Shown here in pieces: positions 54,184-64,000 of a stretch of DNA of 64,000 nt; the stretch's first letter is position 1; the number at the start of each line of letters is the position of its first letter. This stretch comes from Corynebacterium pygosceleis. GTDB lineage: Bacteria; Actinomycetota; Actinomycetes; Mycobacteriales; Mycobacteriaceae. The notes beneath the pieces were generated by a model. It was given only the letters and a program-made list of their open reading frames with translations, searched no databases and had not been told where the DNA came from. The DNA lies in the NCBI RefSeq assembly GCF_016595275.2, contig NZ_JAENIQ020000001.1, forward strand, positions 310,001-374,000, in the 5' to 3' direction. The position numbers and the translations under genes were made by a program.

Positions 54184-55214
54184 AGCTTCACCCCACTTCT
54201 ACGGATCAGGAACACAAGGAGCGGCGCACCGAAGAATGCGACCGTGACGCCGGCGGGCATTTCAGCGGGGCGGACGATGATCCGACCGACGACGTCGGCG
54301 AGAATGAGCACCACAGGCGAGAAGAAGACGGCGAACAACAGGACCCGCCGCTGATCCACACCGACGAGCAGTCGCGCGACATGGGGGACAAGGAGACCGA
54401 CAAAGGAGATCGGGCCGGCGACGGCGGTGGCCGCGCCAGCGAGAACAGCCACGGCGATCGATCCCGCCAGACGAACGCCCACAACGTTGACCCCCAGAGA
54501 AGAGGCGACGTCATCACCCAGCATCACCGCATTCAACGCGACAGCCACAACACACGCCAACAGCAGACCACCGATGACGAAGGGAACGACTGAGGCAATG
54601 GCCGCCCATCCCTGACCATCGACACTCCCGACCGCCCAGTACCGCATGCGGTCAAACGCCCGCGGATCCAACAGCGTGGCCGCCGCGGTCAGGCCGGTGA
54701 GCACCGCAGTCAACGCTGTCCCGATGAGCAGCATCCTGACAGGACTCAGGGTTCCGAGGGAATACACCAACCCCGATGCCGCAAGAGCACCGACCAGAGC
54801 AAACCAGATCAGTGACGACTGCGACGACACCCCCAGAGTGGCGGCGGCGACCGCGACAGCAAACGCGGCTCCGGAGTTCACACCGAGCAGACCGGGATCC
54901 GCGAGGGGATTGCGCACCATCGCCTGAATCGTGCACCCCGCCACCCCGAGAGCCACTCCGGCCAGGATCGCCGTGACGGTTCTCGGCAACCGTGTCTCAC
55001 GCACGATGATGTGGCTGACGTTCACCGGATCGTAGTCGACCAGCGAACCGAGAACCTCCCCGGGCGGAACACTTTGTGCACCGACCGACAAACTGAGCGT
55101 CACGGCGAGCAACAGGACCGTGACCGCGCCGCAGACACGGACCACCAATCCGTCCCGGAAACGCGGTTCACGGCTTTCCCCGGGCCGGATCTTCCGGACA
55201 CGTGTGGTTTTCAT
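54180..55214 (-). CDS. Siderophore ABC transporter permease (FecCD family, FepD-like)
   Basis: This 344-aa protein has the FecCD fold: RLPRTVTAILAGVALGVAGCTIQ then RNPLADPGLLGVNSGAAFAV, and the motif GPISFVGLLVPHVARLLVG. It overlaps the hydroxylase gene upstream and the second permease downstream by four bases each. Together with the ATPase at 47196 and lipoprotein at 26226 it forms a complete ferric-siderophore importer, although the parts are in three transcripts. Confidence 0.94.
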   Translation of the reverse strand: MKTTRVRKIRPGESREPRFRDGLVVRVCGAVTVLLLAVTLSLSVGAQSVPPGEVLGSLVDYDPVNVSHIIVRETRLPRTVTAILAGVALGVAGCTIQAMVRNPLADPGLLGVNSGAAFAVAVAAATLGVSSQSSLIWFALVGALAASGLVYSLGTLSPVRMLLIGTALTAVLTGLTAAATLLDPRAFDRMRYWAVGSVDGQGWAAIASVVPFVIGGLLLACVVAVALNAVMLGDDVASSLGVNVVGVRLAGSIAVAVLAGAATAVAGPISFVGLLVPHVARLLVGVDQRRVLLFAVFFSPVVLILADVVGRIIVRPAEMPAGVTVAFFGAPLLVFLIRRSGVKL

Positions 55215-56488
55215 GCCGTTTCCACCCGAGAGGATTCACCGGGTTCCACACCCAACCCCGAAAGCACTCTGTCGGACAGCTCCCCCAGACAACTGAGGTT
55301 CCCGAACCCCGGCCCCTGGTTGAGCATGGACAGCGTCGGCAGGAAGAGTTTCGGATCCAACCCCTCCACGGAGAGATCATGACCCATCCGCGCTTCCAGA
55401 ACAGCTGCTGAATCGCCCCTCCCGCCCATGACGAGCCGGTGCGTCTCCGGACCGAAGAGAGAGGTGAACCACAGGGGGTCACCCCCTGACGCGTCGACCA
55501 CCGAATCGGCTGTCAGGCTCTCCGCCGTACCGTCACTCTTGACCACATCGACCACCGGCCCTTCCCCGGATCCCCTCACACCGGAGACCCTCGCGGACAC
55601 GTGGGTCAGCTGACCGACCCCCGAGAAACGGGACACCAAGTCGCCGGAGAAGACACCGCGGTCGGTCCGGCGGATGAACTCACGTCGCTGCGGGACGCTG
55701 AGCAGAGCCCAGCCGTCCGGCTCGGAGTACAGTCGATTCTCGAAGAATCCCTCGCCCCTGGAATACACCGCCGCCCCCGGCGCAACGATGGTGACACGCG
55801 CCGGCCCCACCTCCGCCAGTCTCGAGATGACGCCCGCCGCCGACTCACCGGAACCGATCACGACCACCGACGATCCCACAAAACGCGACAGATCCCCCCG
55901 CGACGACCAGAAATCTTCCTGGGAGAACAGTCCCGGAACGTCACCGAACCTGGTGACAGCGGAACCCGGTCCCGTGGGCATCAACGAGCGTGAACGGATG
56001 ATCCGTGGGTTTCCGTTCCCCTCGTCGATCCCGACCACCCACCAACCATCCTCGATGTCCGCCGACACGACCTTTCCCCTGAGTGGACGGCATCCCACGG
56101 ATTCAGCGACCCAGGCCAGGTATTGGCCCCATTCGCGATGCTGCGGAGCGGGGCACCCTCTGTCCACCCAATCGCTGTAGCCTCCTGTGAGGCGGAGGTG
56201 GTTCGGCCAGGACAACTCCGCCAACACCGTATCGACGTCATGCTCGGCAGACAGGGAGAAACGGGAGCTGTAGGGAAAACCGATGTCCTTCAGCGGCGAC
56301 GTCCCGAGCGACAGATGCCCGTCCGTCCACCCTGATCCCTCGCGCCAGTTTCCACCTATCCGCCCGGACTCGACCACGGTGATCTCGGGTACCGAACCCC
56401 CGCACCGCCTGACGGCCTCCGCTTTCGCGATCACGGAGATCGCCTTCGGCCCAGCCCCCACCACGACCAATCCGGTAGTTGATGTCAC
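55211..56488 (-). CDS. MbtG-like L-lysine N6-hydroxylase
   Basis: This 425-aa flavin monooxygenase has the FAD motif VVVGAGPKAISVIAKAE, the GGNWREGSGWTDGHLSLGTS segment, the NADPH motif VVVIGSGESAAGVI and the MbtG-type C-terminal signature LPTLSMLNQGPGFGNLSCLG. It is a paralogue of the protein at 7555-8868, sharing all motifs. It would make the hydroxamate-forming N6-hydroxylysine for the mycobactin-like product. It is the first gene of the hydroxylase-permease-permease unit; the GTG start is preceded by GAGG, and a DtxR-like box lies 67 bp upstream. Confidence 0.9.
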   Translation of the reverse strand: MTSTTGLVVVGAGPKAISVIAKAEAVRRCGGSVPEITVVESGRIGGNWREGSGWTDGHLSLGTSPLKDIGFPYSSRFSLSAEHDVDTVLAELSWPNHLRLTGGYSDWVDRGCPAPQHREWGQYLAWVAESVGCRPLRGKVVSADIEDGWWVVGIDEGNGNPRIIRSRSLMPTGPGSAVTRFGDVPGLFSQEDFWSSRGDLSRFVGSSVVVIGSGESAAGVISRLAEVGPARVTIVAPGAAVYSRGEGFFENRLYSEPDGWALLSVPQRREFIRRTDRGVFSGDLVSRFSGVGQLTHVSARVSGVRGSGEGPVVDVVKSDGTAESLTADSVVDASGGDPLWFTSLFGPETHRLVMGGRGDSAAVLEARMGHDLSVEGLDPKLFLPTLSMLNQGPGFGNLSCLGELSDRVLSGLGVEPGESSRVETA

Positions 56489-56961
56489 TCCACCTAATCC
56501 TCACTGACAGTGCGCCTACATGACAACCGGCCACAAAACACCCCAACCTCACCATTAGCTTAGGCTGCCCTGGCCATGTCCGACTGTAGTTAACAACGTC
56601 CACCACAGCAATGGTCCACCATTCGGCCGACCGGCCGGATTCGAGGAAACGGCCGAGCAACCGTGGCGATCGGGGCGGTCACGGGCGCAGTGCGTCCCGT
56701 CCTTTCCGGGGCACTGTTCCGCACACTCCGATGCCCCCTCCCCGGGAACACCATCACGGAAGGGGGACGGGCGGTGACGGATCACCGGGGGCAGGCTCCA
56801 CAGCCGCAGGTCCCGCGCACCTCCGGGACAGCACCGTCGCCCAACCCCCGTGCCGCTCGTCTCCTGCCCCTCCGGAGTCCGTCGGAGCAGATGATGACGT
56901 CCCGACCACCCGCACCCGGTTGACGGTGCCCGTGCCACCCACCGGACCGGGCTTCAGCATC
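56489..56961. other. Intergenic region upstream of the N6-hydroxylase and downstream of rpoC
   Basis: This stretch of about 470 bp holds the iron box at 56555-56573 and the minus-strand promoter of the hydroxylase-permease unit, whose -35/-10 I could not define with confidence. From about 56600 to 56960 I see no gene or RNA; the open frames there are Pro/Gly/Arg-rich shadows. Confidence 0.45.
56555..56573. promoter_or_regulatory. DtxR-like iron box before the N6-hydroxylase-permease unit
   Basis: TTAGCTTAGGCTGCCCTGG matches 13 of 19 consensus positions, with the left half TTAGcTTAG nearly intact. It lies 67 bp before the GTG start of the minus-strand unit. Confidence 0.55.
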
Positions 56962-57010
56962 CGAAAAGCCCCCGCCGGGTGCACGGGGCACACCCAGCGG
57001 GGGCTTTTCG
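56962..57010 (-). terminator. Rho-independent terminator after rpoC
   Basis: CGAAAAGCCCCCGC and GCGGGGGCTTTTCG close a long stem whose inner part also pairs (GGGTG/CACCC). On the minus strand the stem ends with a TTTT run. It lies 38 bp after the rpoC stop and ends the rpoBC operon. Confidence 0.9.
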
Positions 57011-57048
57011 TCTGGTGGCGGGAATCGCTCCCGCCACCGCACACTCGA

Positions 57049-60000
57049 CTAGCTGTAGTCGTCCAGCGGGACGGAGGCACCGGTGAACTCACCGTAGCCG
57101 TCGTCACCGTAGATCGAGTCTCCGTAGGTCGGGATGGCGTACGCCGCGTTCCGCGCCGCCTCGGTCGGTTTGACCGAGATGTTGCGGTAACGGGAGATGC
57201 CGGTACCGGCCGGGATGAGCTTACCGATGATCACGTTCTCCTTGAGCCCGATGAGCTTGTCGGAACGCTTGTTGATCGCGGCGTCGGTGAGCACCCGGGT
57301 GGTCTCCTGGAAGGAGGCCGCCGACAGCCAGGACTCGGTCGCGAGCGAGGCCTTGGTGATACCCATGATCTCACTGCGCAGGGCGGCCACCTCGCCGCCG
57401 GCCGCACGGGCCTCGGCGTTGGCGAGCTTCGCCTCGGCGAGGTCCACGAGCGTTCCGGGGAGGAACTCGGTGGAGCCGGATTCGATGACGGTACCGCGAC
57501 GCAGCATCTGGCGGATGATGATCTCGATGTGCTTGTCGTGGATCGCCACACCCTGTGCCCGGTAGACGGCCTGGACCTCGTCGATGAGGTGCTGCTCGAC
57601 ACCACGGCGGCCGAGGACCTCGAGGACGTCGTGCGGGTCCGCGGGGCCGCGGAGCAGACGGTCGCCCACGTCGACGTGATCGCCCTCCTGGAGGGTCCTG
57701 TCGATGTGGGAGCCCGGGGAGTACTCCATCGGTGCGTTGATCATCGCGAGCCCCTGTCGCTTGGACAGCTTCTCGTAGACGACCTCGTCCGAGCCGTCGT
57801 CCGGGGTGATCGTCAGGGTCCAGAAGTTGCCCTCGTCCTCGAGGTGCACCGTTCCGGCGACCGATGCGATCGGGGCCTTGTTCTTCGGGACGCGGGCCTC
57901 GAAGAGCTCCTGGACACGGGGCAGACCACCGGTGATGTCGCCACCGACACCACCCTGGTGGAACGTACGCATGGTGAGCTGGGTACCGGGCTCACCGATG
58001 GACTGGGCGGCGACGATGCCGACGGCCTCTCCGATGTCGACCTGCTTGCCGGACGCCATGGAGCGCCCGTAGCACTTGGCGCAGACTCCGGTGGGGGTCT
58101 GGCAGGTGAGGACGCTGCGGAGCTTGACCTCCGCGACACCCGCCTCGACGAGTGCGTCGATCTCGAGCTCACCGAGGTCGGAACCGGCGGCGAGGATGAC
58201 CTCACCGGAGGTGTCCGTGGCGTCGGCCGCGAGAACCCGCCCGGTGACGGAGGTCTCGACGAGCTGGTGACGGCGGTGTCCGCTGACGTTGCCGAGGGCG
58301 TCGGTGACCTCGACGGCCACCGGCGCCTTGATGCCCTGTCGGGTGGCGCAGTCTTCCTCGCGGACGATGACGTCCTGCGCGACGTCGACGAGACGACGGG
58401 TGAGGTAACCCGAGTCGGCGGTACGCAGCGCGGTGTCGGCCAGGCCCTTACGGGAGCCGTGGGAGTTGTTGAAGTACTCGAGGACGGACAGTCCCTCACG
58501 GAAGGAGGTCTTGATCGGCCGGGTGATGTAGTCACCCTTCGAGTTCACGACCATGCCCTTCATACCGGCGAGGGTCCAGATCTGGCGCATGTTGCCGGCG
58601 GCACCGGACTTCACGATCATCGGGATCGGGTTGTCGTCGGGGTACATGTCCTCGACGGCCTTACCGACGGTGTCGGTGGCGTCCTTCCAGAGCTCGACCA
58701 GACGGTCGTAGCGCTCACGCTCGGTGAGTGCGCCCTGGACCCAGTACTTGCGCTCGATCTCGCGGGCCTCGGCCTCGTAGCGATCGAGGACCTCGGCCTT
58801 GTTCGGGAGAACCAGCACGTCGGACATGGTGATGGTGACACCGGACCGGGTGGCCCAGTAGAAACCGGCGTCCTTCATCTTGTCCATCGTCTGCGCGACG
58901 GTGATCATCGGGTAGCGGGAGGCGAGGTCGTTGATGACGTCGCCGAGCATGATCTTGTCGCTGCCGCCGCCCTTACGGACCATGACGCCCTCGAGGTAGG
59001 GGTAGTTCCACGGCAGCAGGTCGTTGAACATGATGCGGCCGAGGGTGGTGTGAGCCATCCACACGTCGCCCCGGTTCCAACCGTCGGGGAACTGCTCCGC
59101 CTCGATGTCGGCCGGCGGCCGCAGGTGCGAGATACGGACCTTGATCGGCGCCTGGAGCCCGAGGATCCCACGGTCGTAGGCCATGATCGCCTCGGCGAAG
59201 GAGCTGTAGACACCACGTTCGGGTCCGTTCTCCGACGCGGGCTCGTAGGCACCCTGACCACCGAACTCGTCGGTGTTCTTGTCCAGGGTCAGGAAGTACA
59301 GGCCGGTGACCATGTCCAGACGGGGCATGGCCAGCGGCTTACCGGACGCCGGGGAGAGGATGTTGTTCGATGCCAGCATCAGGATGCGGGCCTCGGCCTG
59401 CGCCTCGGCGGACAGGGGCAGGTGGACCGCCATCTGGTCACCGTCGAAGTCGGCGTTGAAGGCCTCACAGGCGAGCGGGTGCAGCTGGATGGCCTTACCC
59501 TCGACGAGCACGGGCTCGAAGGCCTGGATACCCAGGCGGTGCAGGGTGGGCGCACGGTTCAGCATGACGGGGTGCTCGGAGATGGCCTCCTCGAGCACGT
59601 CCCAGACCTCGGGACGCTGGCGCTCGACCATCCGCTTCGCGGACTTGATGTTCTGTGCGTAGTCACGTTCGACGAGCCGCTTCATGACGAAGGGCTTGAA
59701 GAGTTCCAGGGCCATCAGCTTCGGGAGACCGCACTCGTGGAGGCGGAGCTGCGGACCGACGATGATCACGGAACGACCGGAGTAGTCGACGCGCTTACCG
59801 AGCAGGTTCTGACGGAAACGACCCTGCTTGCCCTTGAGGAGGTCGGACAGGGACTTCAGCGGTCGGTTGCCCGGTCCGGTGACCGGACGTCCGCGACGGC
59901 CGTTGTCGAACAGGGCGTCGACGGATTCCTGGAGCATCCGCTTCTCGTTGTTGACGATGATCTCGGGGGCCCCGAGATCGATCATCCGCTTGAGGCGGTT

Positions 60001-61053
60001 GTTGCGGTTGATCACGCGACGGTAGAGGTCGTTCAGGTCGGAGGTGGCGAAACGGCCACCGTCGAGCTGGACCATCGGGCGCAGCTCCGGCGGGATGACC
60101 GGGATGCTGTCGAGGACCATGCCCGCGGGGTCGTTGCCGGAACGCTGGAACGCGGCGACGACCTTGAGGCGCTTGAGCGCACGGGCCTTCTTCTGGCCCT
60201 TGCCCTCGTTGATGATGGTGCGCAGTTCCTCGGCCTCGGCGTCGAGGTCGAAGTTGCGGATGAGGGTCTGGATGGCTTCCGCACCCATACCGCCGGTGAA
60301 GTAGTCCTCGTAGCGGTCGACGAGTTCCGAGTAGATGGTCTCGTCGACGATCATCTGCTTCGGGGTGAGCTTGACGAAGGTGTTCCAGATCTCGTCGAGT
60401 CGGGCGATCTCACGTTCCGCGCGCTCGCGGATGTGCTGCATCTCCTTGTCGGCGGCGTTCTGCACCTTGCGACGTGCGTCGGCCTTGGCTCCGGCGGCCT
60501 CGAGCTCGGCGAGGTCCTCCTCGAGCTTCTGCGCGCGGTCGGCGATGTCGGACTCGGCGTCGGCCTCGACGTCCTTCTTCTCCAGGAGCATCTCGGCTTC
60601 CAGAGTGGACAGGTCGTTGTGCCGAGCCTCGTCGTCGACGGAGGTGATGATGTTCGCGGCGAAGTAGATGATGCGCTCAAGATTCTTGGGCGCGAGGTCC
60701 AGCAGGTAGCCGAGACGTGAGGGAACACCCTTGAAGTACCAGATGTGGGTCACCGGGGCGGCGAGTTCGATGTGCCCCATGCGCTCACGGCGCACCTTGG
60801 ACTTGGTCACCTCGACGCCGCAGCGTTCACAGATGATGCCCTTGTACCGGACACGCTTGTACTTGCCGCAGGCGCACTCCCAGTCGCGGGTGGGTCCGAA
60901 GATCCGCTCGCAGAACAGGCCGTCCTTCTCGGGCTTGAGGGTTCGGTAGTTGATGGTCTCCGGCTTCTTGACCTCGCCCTTGGACCAGCGGCGAATGTCG
61001 TCGGCCGTAGCAAGGCCGATGCGGAGTTCGTCGAAGAAGTTGACGTCGAGCAC
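57049..61053 (-). CDS. rpoC: DNA-directed RNA polymerase beta' subunit
   Basis: This 1334-aa protein is the catalytic beta' subunit. It starts [20 protein letters not shown], has the N-terminal zinc site ([20 protein letters not shown], four cysteines), the absolutely conserved catalytic motif [14 protein letters not shown] with three Asp residues that bind Mg2+, and a second zinc region ([13 protein letters not shown]). The bridge-helix/trigger-loop part ([15 protein letters not shown]) is intact. Length is normal for Corynebacterium. It follows rpoB after a 141-bp gap with a strong hairpin. Confidence 0.99.
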   Translation of the reverse strand: MLDVNFFDELRIGLATADDIRRWSKGEVKKPETINYRTLKPEKDGLFCERIFGPTRDWECACGKYKRVRYKGIICERCGVEVTKSKVRRERMGHIELAAPVTHIWYFKGVPSRLGYLLDLAPKNLERIIYFAANIITSVDDEARHNDLSTLEAEMLLEKKDVEADAESDIADRAQKLEEDLAELEAAGAKADARRKVQNAADKEMQHIRERAEREIARLDEIWNTFVKLTPKQMIVDETIYSELVDRYEDYFTGGMGAEAIQTLIRNFDLDAEAEELRTIINEGKGQKKARALKRLKVVAAFQRSGNDPAGMVLDSIPVIPPELRPMVQLDGGRFATSDLNDLYRRVINRNNRLKRMIDLGAPEIIVNNEKRMLQESVDALFDNGRRGRPVTGPGNRPLKSLSDLLKGKQGRFRQNLLGKRVDYSGRSVIIVGPQLRLHECGLPKLMALELFKPFVMKRLVERDYAQNIKSAKRMVERQRPEVWDVLEEAISEHPVMLNRAPTLHRLGIQAFEPVLVEGKAIQLHPLACEAFNADFDGDQMAVHLPLSAEAQAEARILMLASNNILSPASGKPLAMPRLDMVTGLYFLTLDKNTDEFGGQGAYEPASENGPERGVYSSFAEAIMAYDRGILGLQAPIKVRISHLRPPADIEAEQFPDGWNRGDVWMAHTTLGRIMFNDLLPWNYPYLEGVMVRKGGGSDKIMLGDVINDLASRYPMITVAQTMDKMKDAGFYWATRSGVTITMSDVLVLPNKAEVLDRYEAEAREIERKYWVQGALTERERYDRLVELWKDATDTVGKAVEDMYPDDNPIPMIVKSGAAGNMRQIWTLAGMKGMVVNSKGDYITRPIKTSFREGLSVLEYFNNSHGSRKGLADTALRTADSGYLTRRLVDVAQDVIVREEDCATRQGIKAPVAVEVTDALGNVSGHRRHQLVETSVTGRVLAADATDTSGEVILAAGSDLGELEIDALVEAGVAEVKLRSVLTCQTPTGVCAKCYGRSMASGKQVDIGEAVGIVAAQSIGEPGTQLTMRTFHQGGVGGDITGGLPRVQELFEARVPKNKAPIASVAGTVHLEDEGNFWTLTITPDDGSDEVVYEKLSKRQGLAMINAPMEYSPGSHIDRTLQEGDHVDVGDRLLRGPADPHDVLEVLGRRGVEQHLIDEVQAVYRAQGVAIHDKHIEIIIRQMLRRGTVIESGSTEFLPGTLVDLAEAKLANAEARAAGGEVAALRSEIMGITKASLATESWLSAASFQETTRVLTDAAINKRSDKLIGLKENVIIGKLIPAGTGISRYRNISVKPTEAARNAAYAIPTYGDSIYGDDGYGEFTGASVPLDDYS

Positions 61054-61126
61054 GTAACTCCCTTTCCCCCCGTCTTTCCGGGGGTGTTGTGTGGAGAAAA
61101 AGAATATCGGTGATTAGCTGCCCGTC

Positions 61127-61165
61127 CCGCGGGCCACCTTCCCCTGGGGGGGCGGTGGCCCGCGG
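61127..61165 (-). promoter_or_regulatory. Hairpin in the rpoB-rpoC intergenic gap
   Basis: A perfect 12-bp stem (CCGCGGGCCACC with GGTGGCCCGCGG, 15-base loop) lies between rpoB and rpoC. It has no T-tract, so read-through is likely; it may be an mRNA processing or attenuation element. A smaller stem (CCCCCG/CGGGGG) is seen next to the rpoC start near 61066-61085. Confidence 0.55.
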
Positions 61166-61194
61166 ATCAGACCGTCGTGCGGTGCCGGTGGCCG

Positions 61195-64000
<2,806 letters not shown>

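Noticed and set aside
56600-56960. Possible RNA gene or small gene before the rpoC terminator
   Set aside because: No tRNA-like cloverleaf, no conserved stem set and only low-complexity frames were seen.
56611-60720. A 1369-codon plus-strand open frame opposite rpoC
   Set aside because: It is the antisense shadow of rpoC in high-GC DNA, rich in Val, Asp, Gly and Leu, with no domain pattern; similar long shadows lie opposite fusA (22691-24583), rpoB (61600-63234) and tuf (20669-21988).

Overview
The window is GC-rich DNA from an actinobacterium of the Mycobacteriales, most probably a Corynebacterium. Evidence is the rpoB-rpoC ... rpsL-rpsG-fusA-tuf-S10 order, the long basic C-terminal tail of S3, DtxR-type iron boxes (palindromes related to TTAGGTTAGCCTAACCTAA), many GTG/TTG starts and mycobactin-type NRPS/PKS genes. 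No tRNA, rRNA, IS element or CRISPR array was seen. Species cannot be named from the sequence.

Layout, left to right. (1) 31-1348: rplN-rplX-rplE (minus strand) with a canonical terminator. (2) 1734-9041: a small iron-regulated island between rplN and rpsQ. It holds a siderophore-binding lipoprotein, a siderophore-interacting reductase fused to a methyltransferase-like domain, and a minus-strand operon of lysine/ornithine N-hydroxylase, a stand-alone adenylation protein and a carrier-thioesterase protein, with no condensation domain. A YbjN-like gene follows. (3) 9797-14982: the S10 operon, rpsJ to rpsQ. (4) 15793-19965: a six-gene Asp23/Gls24 envelope cluster with an unusual repeat protein. 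(5) 20741-25636: tuf, fusA, rpsG, rpsL. (6) 26226-56488: a ~30 kb siderophore locus between rpsL and rpoC. (7) 57049-64000: rpoC and the 3' part of rpoB.

The 30 kb locus reads as a complete mycobactin-like pathway. A nine-gene minus-strand operon (46905 to 27371) encodes an MbtE-like C-A-PCP-C protein, a 215-aa carrier, an acyl-CoA-dehydrogenase-like flavoprotein, an A-PCP-Cy-A-PCP NRPS, a signal-less binding-protein paralogue, an MFS exporter, MbtH, an MbtF-like C-A-PCP-C/E protein and an alpha/beta hydrolase. A divergent plus-strand operon (47196 to 53063) encodes the ABC ATPase, a type II thioesterase, an MbtC-like ketosynthase and an MbtD-like AT-KR-ACP. A third unit (56488 to 53068) encodes a second MbtG-like hydroxylase and two FecCD permeases. 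A lipoprotein receptor is at 26226.

The most interesting point is the starter module. The first adenylation domain of the A-PCP-Cy-A-PCP protein has a pocket read by eye as DVQFYAHVVK, which is 8/10 identical to the classical proline code, and its gene overlaps that of the acyl-CoA-dehydrogenase-like flavoprotein. No salicylate synthase or aryl-acid ligase is present. This suggests a mycobactin-type siderophore capped by proline or, after oxidation on the carrier, pyrrole-2-carboxylate instead of salicylate. Six DtxR-like boxes lie at the five promoter regions serving four transcription units of the two islands and one divergent pair. This reading is from motifs only; no database search was possible.
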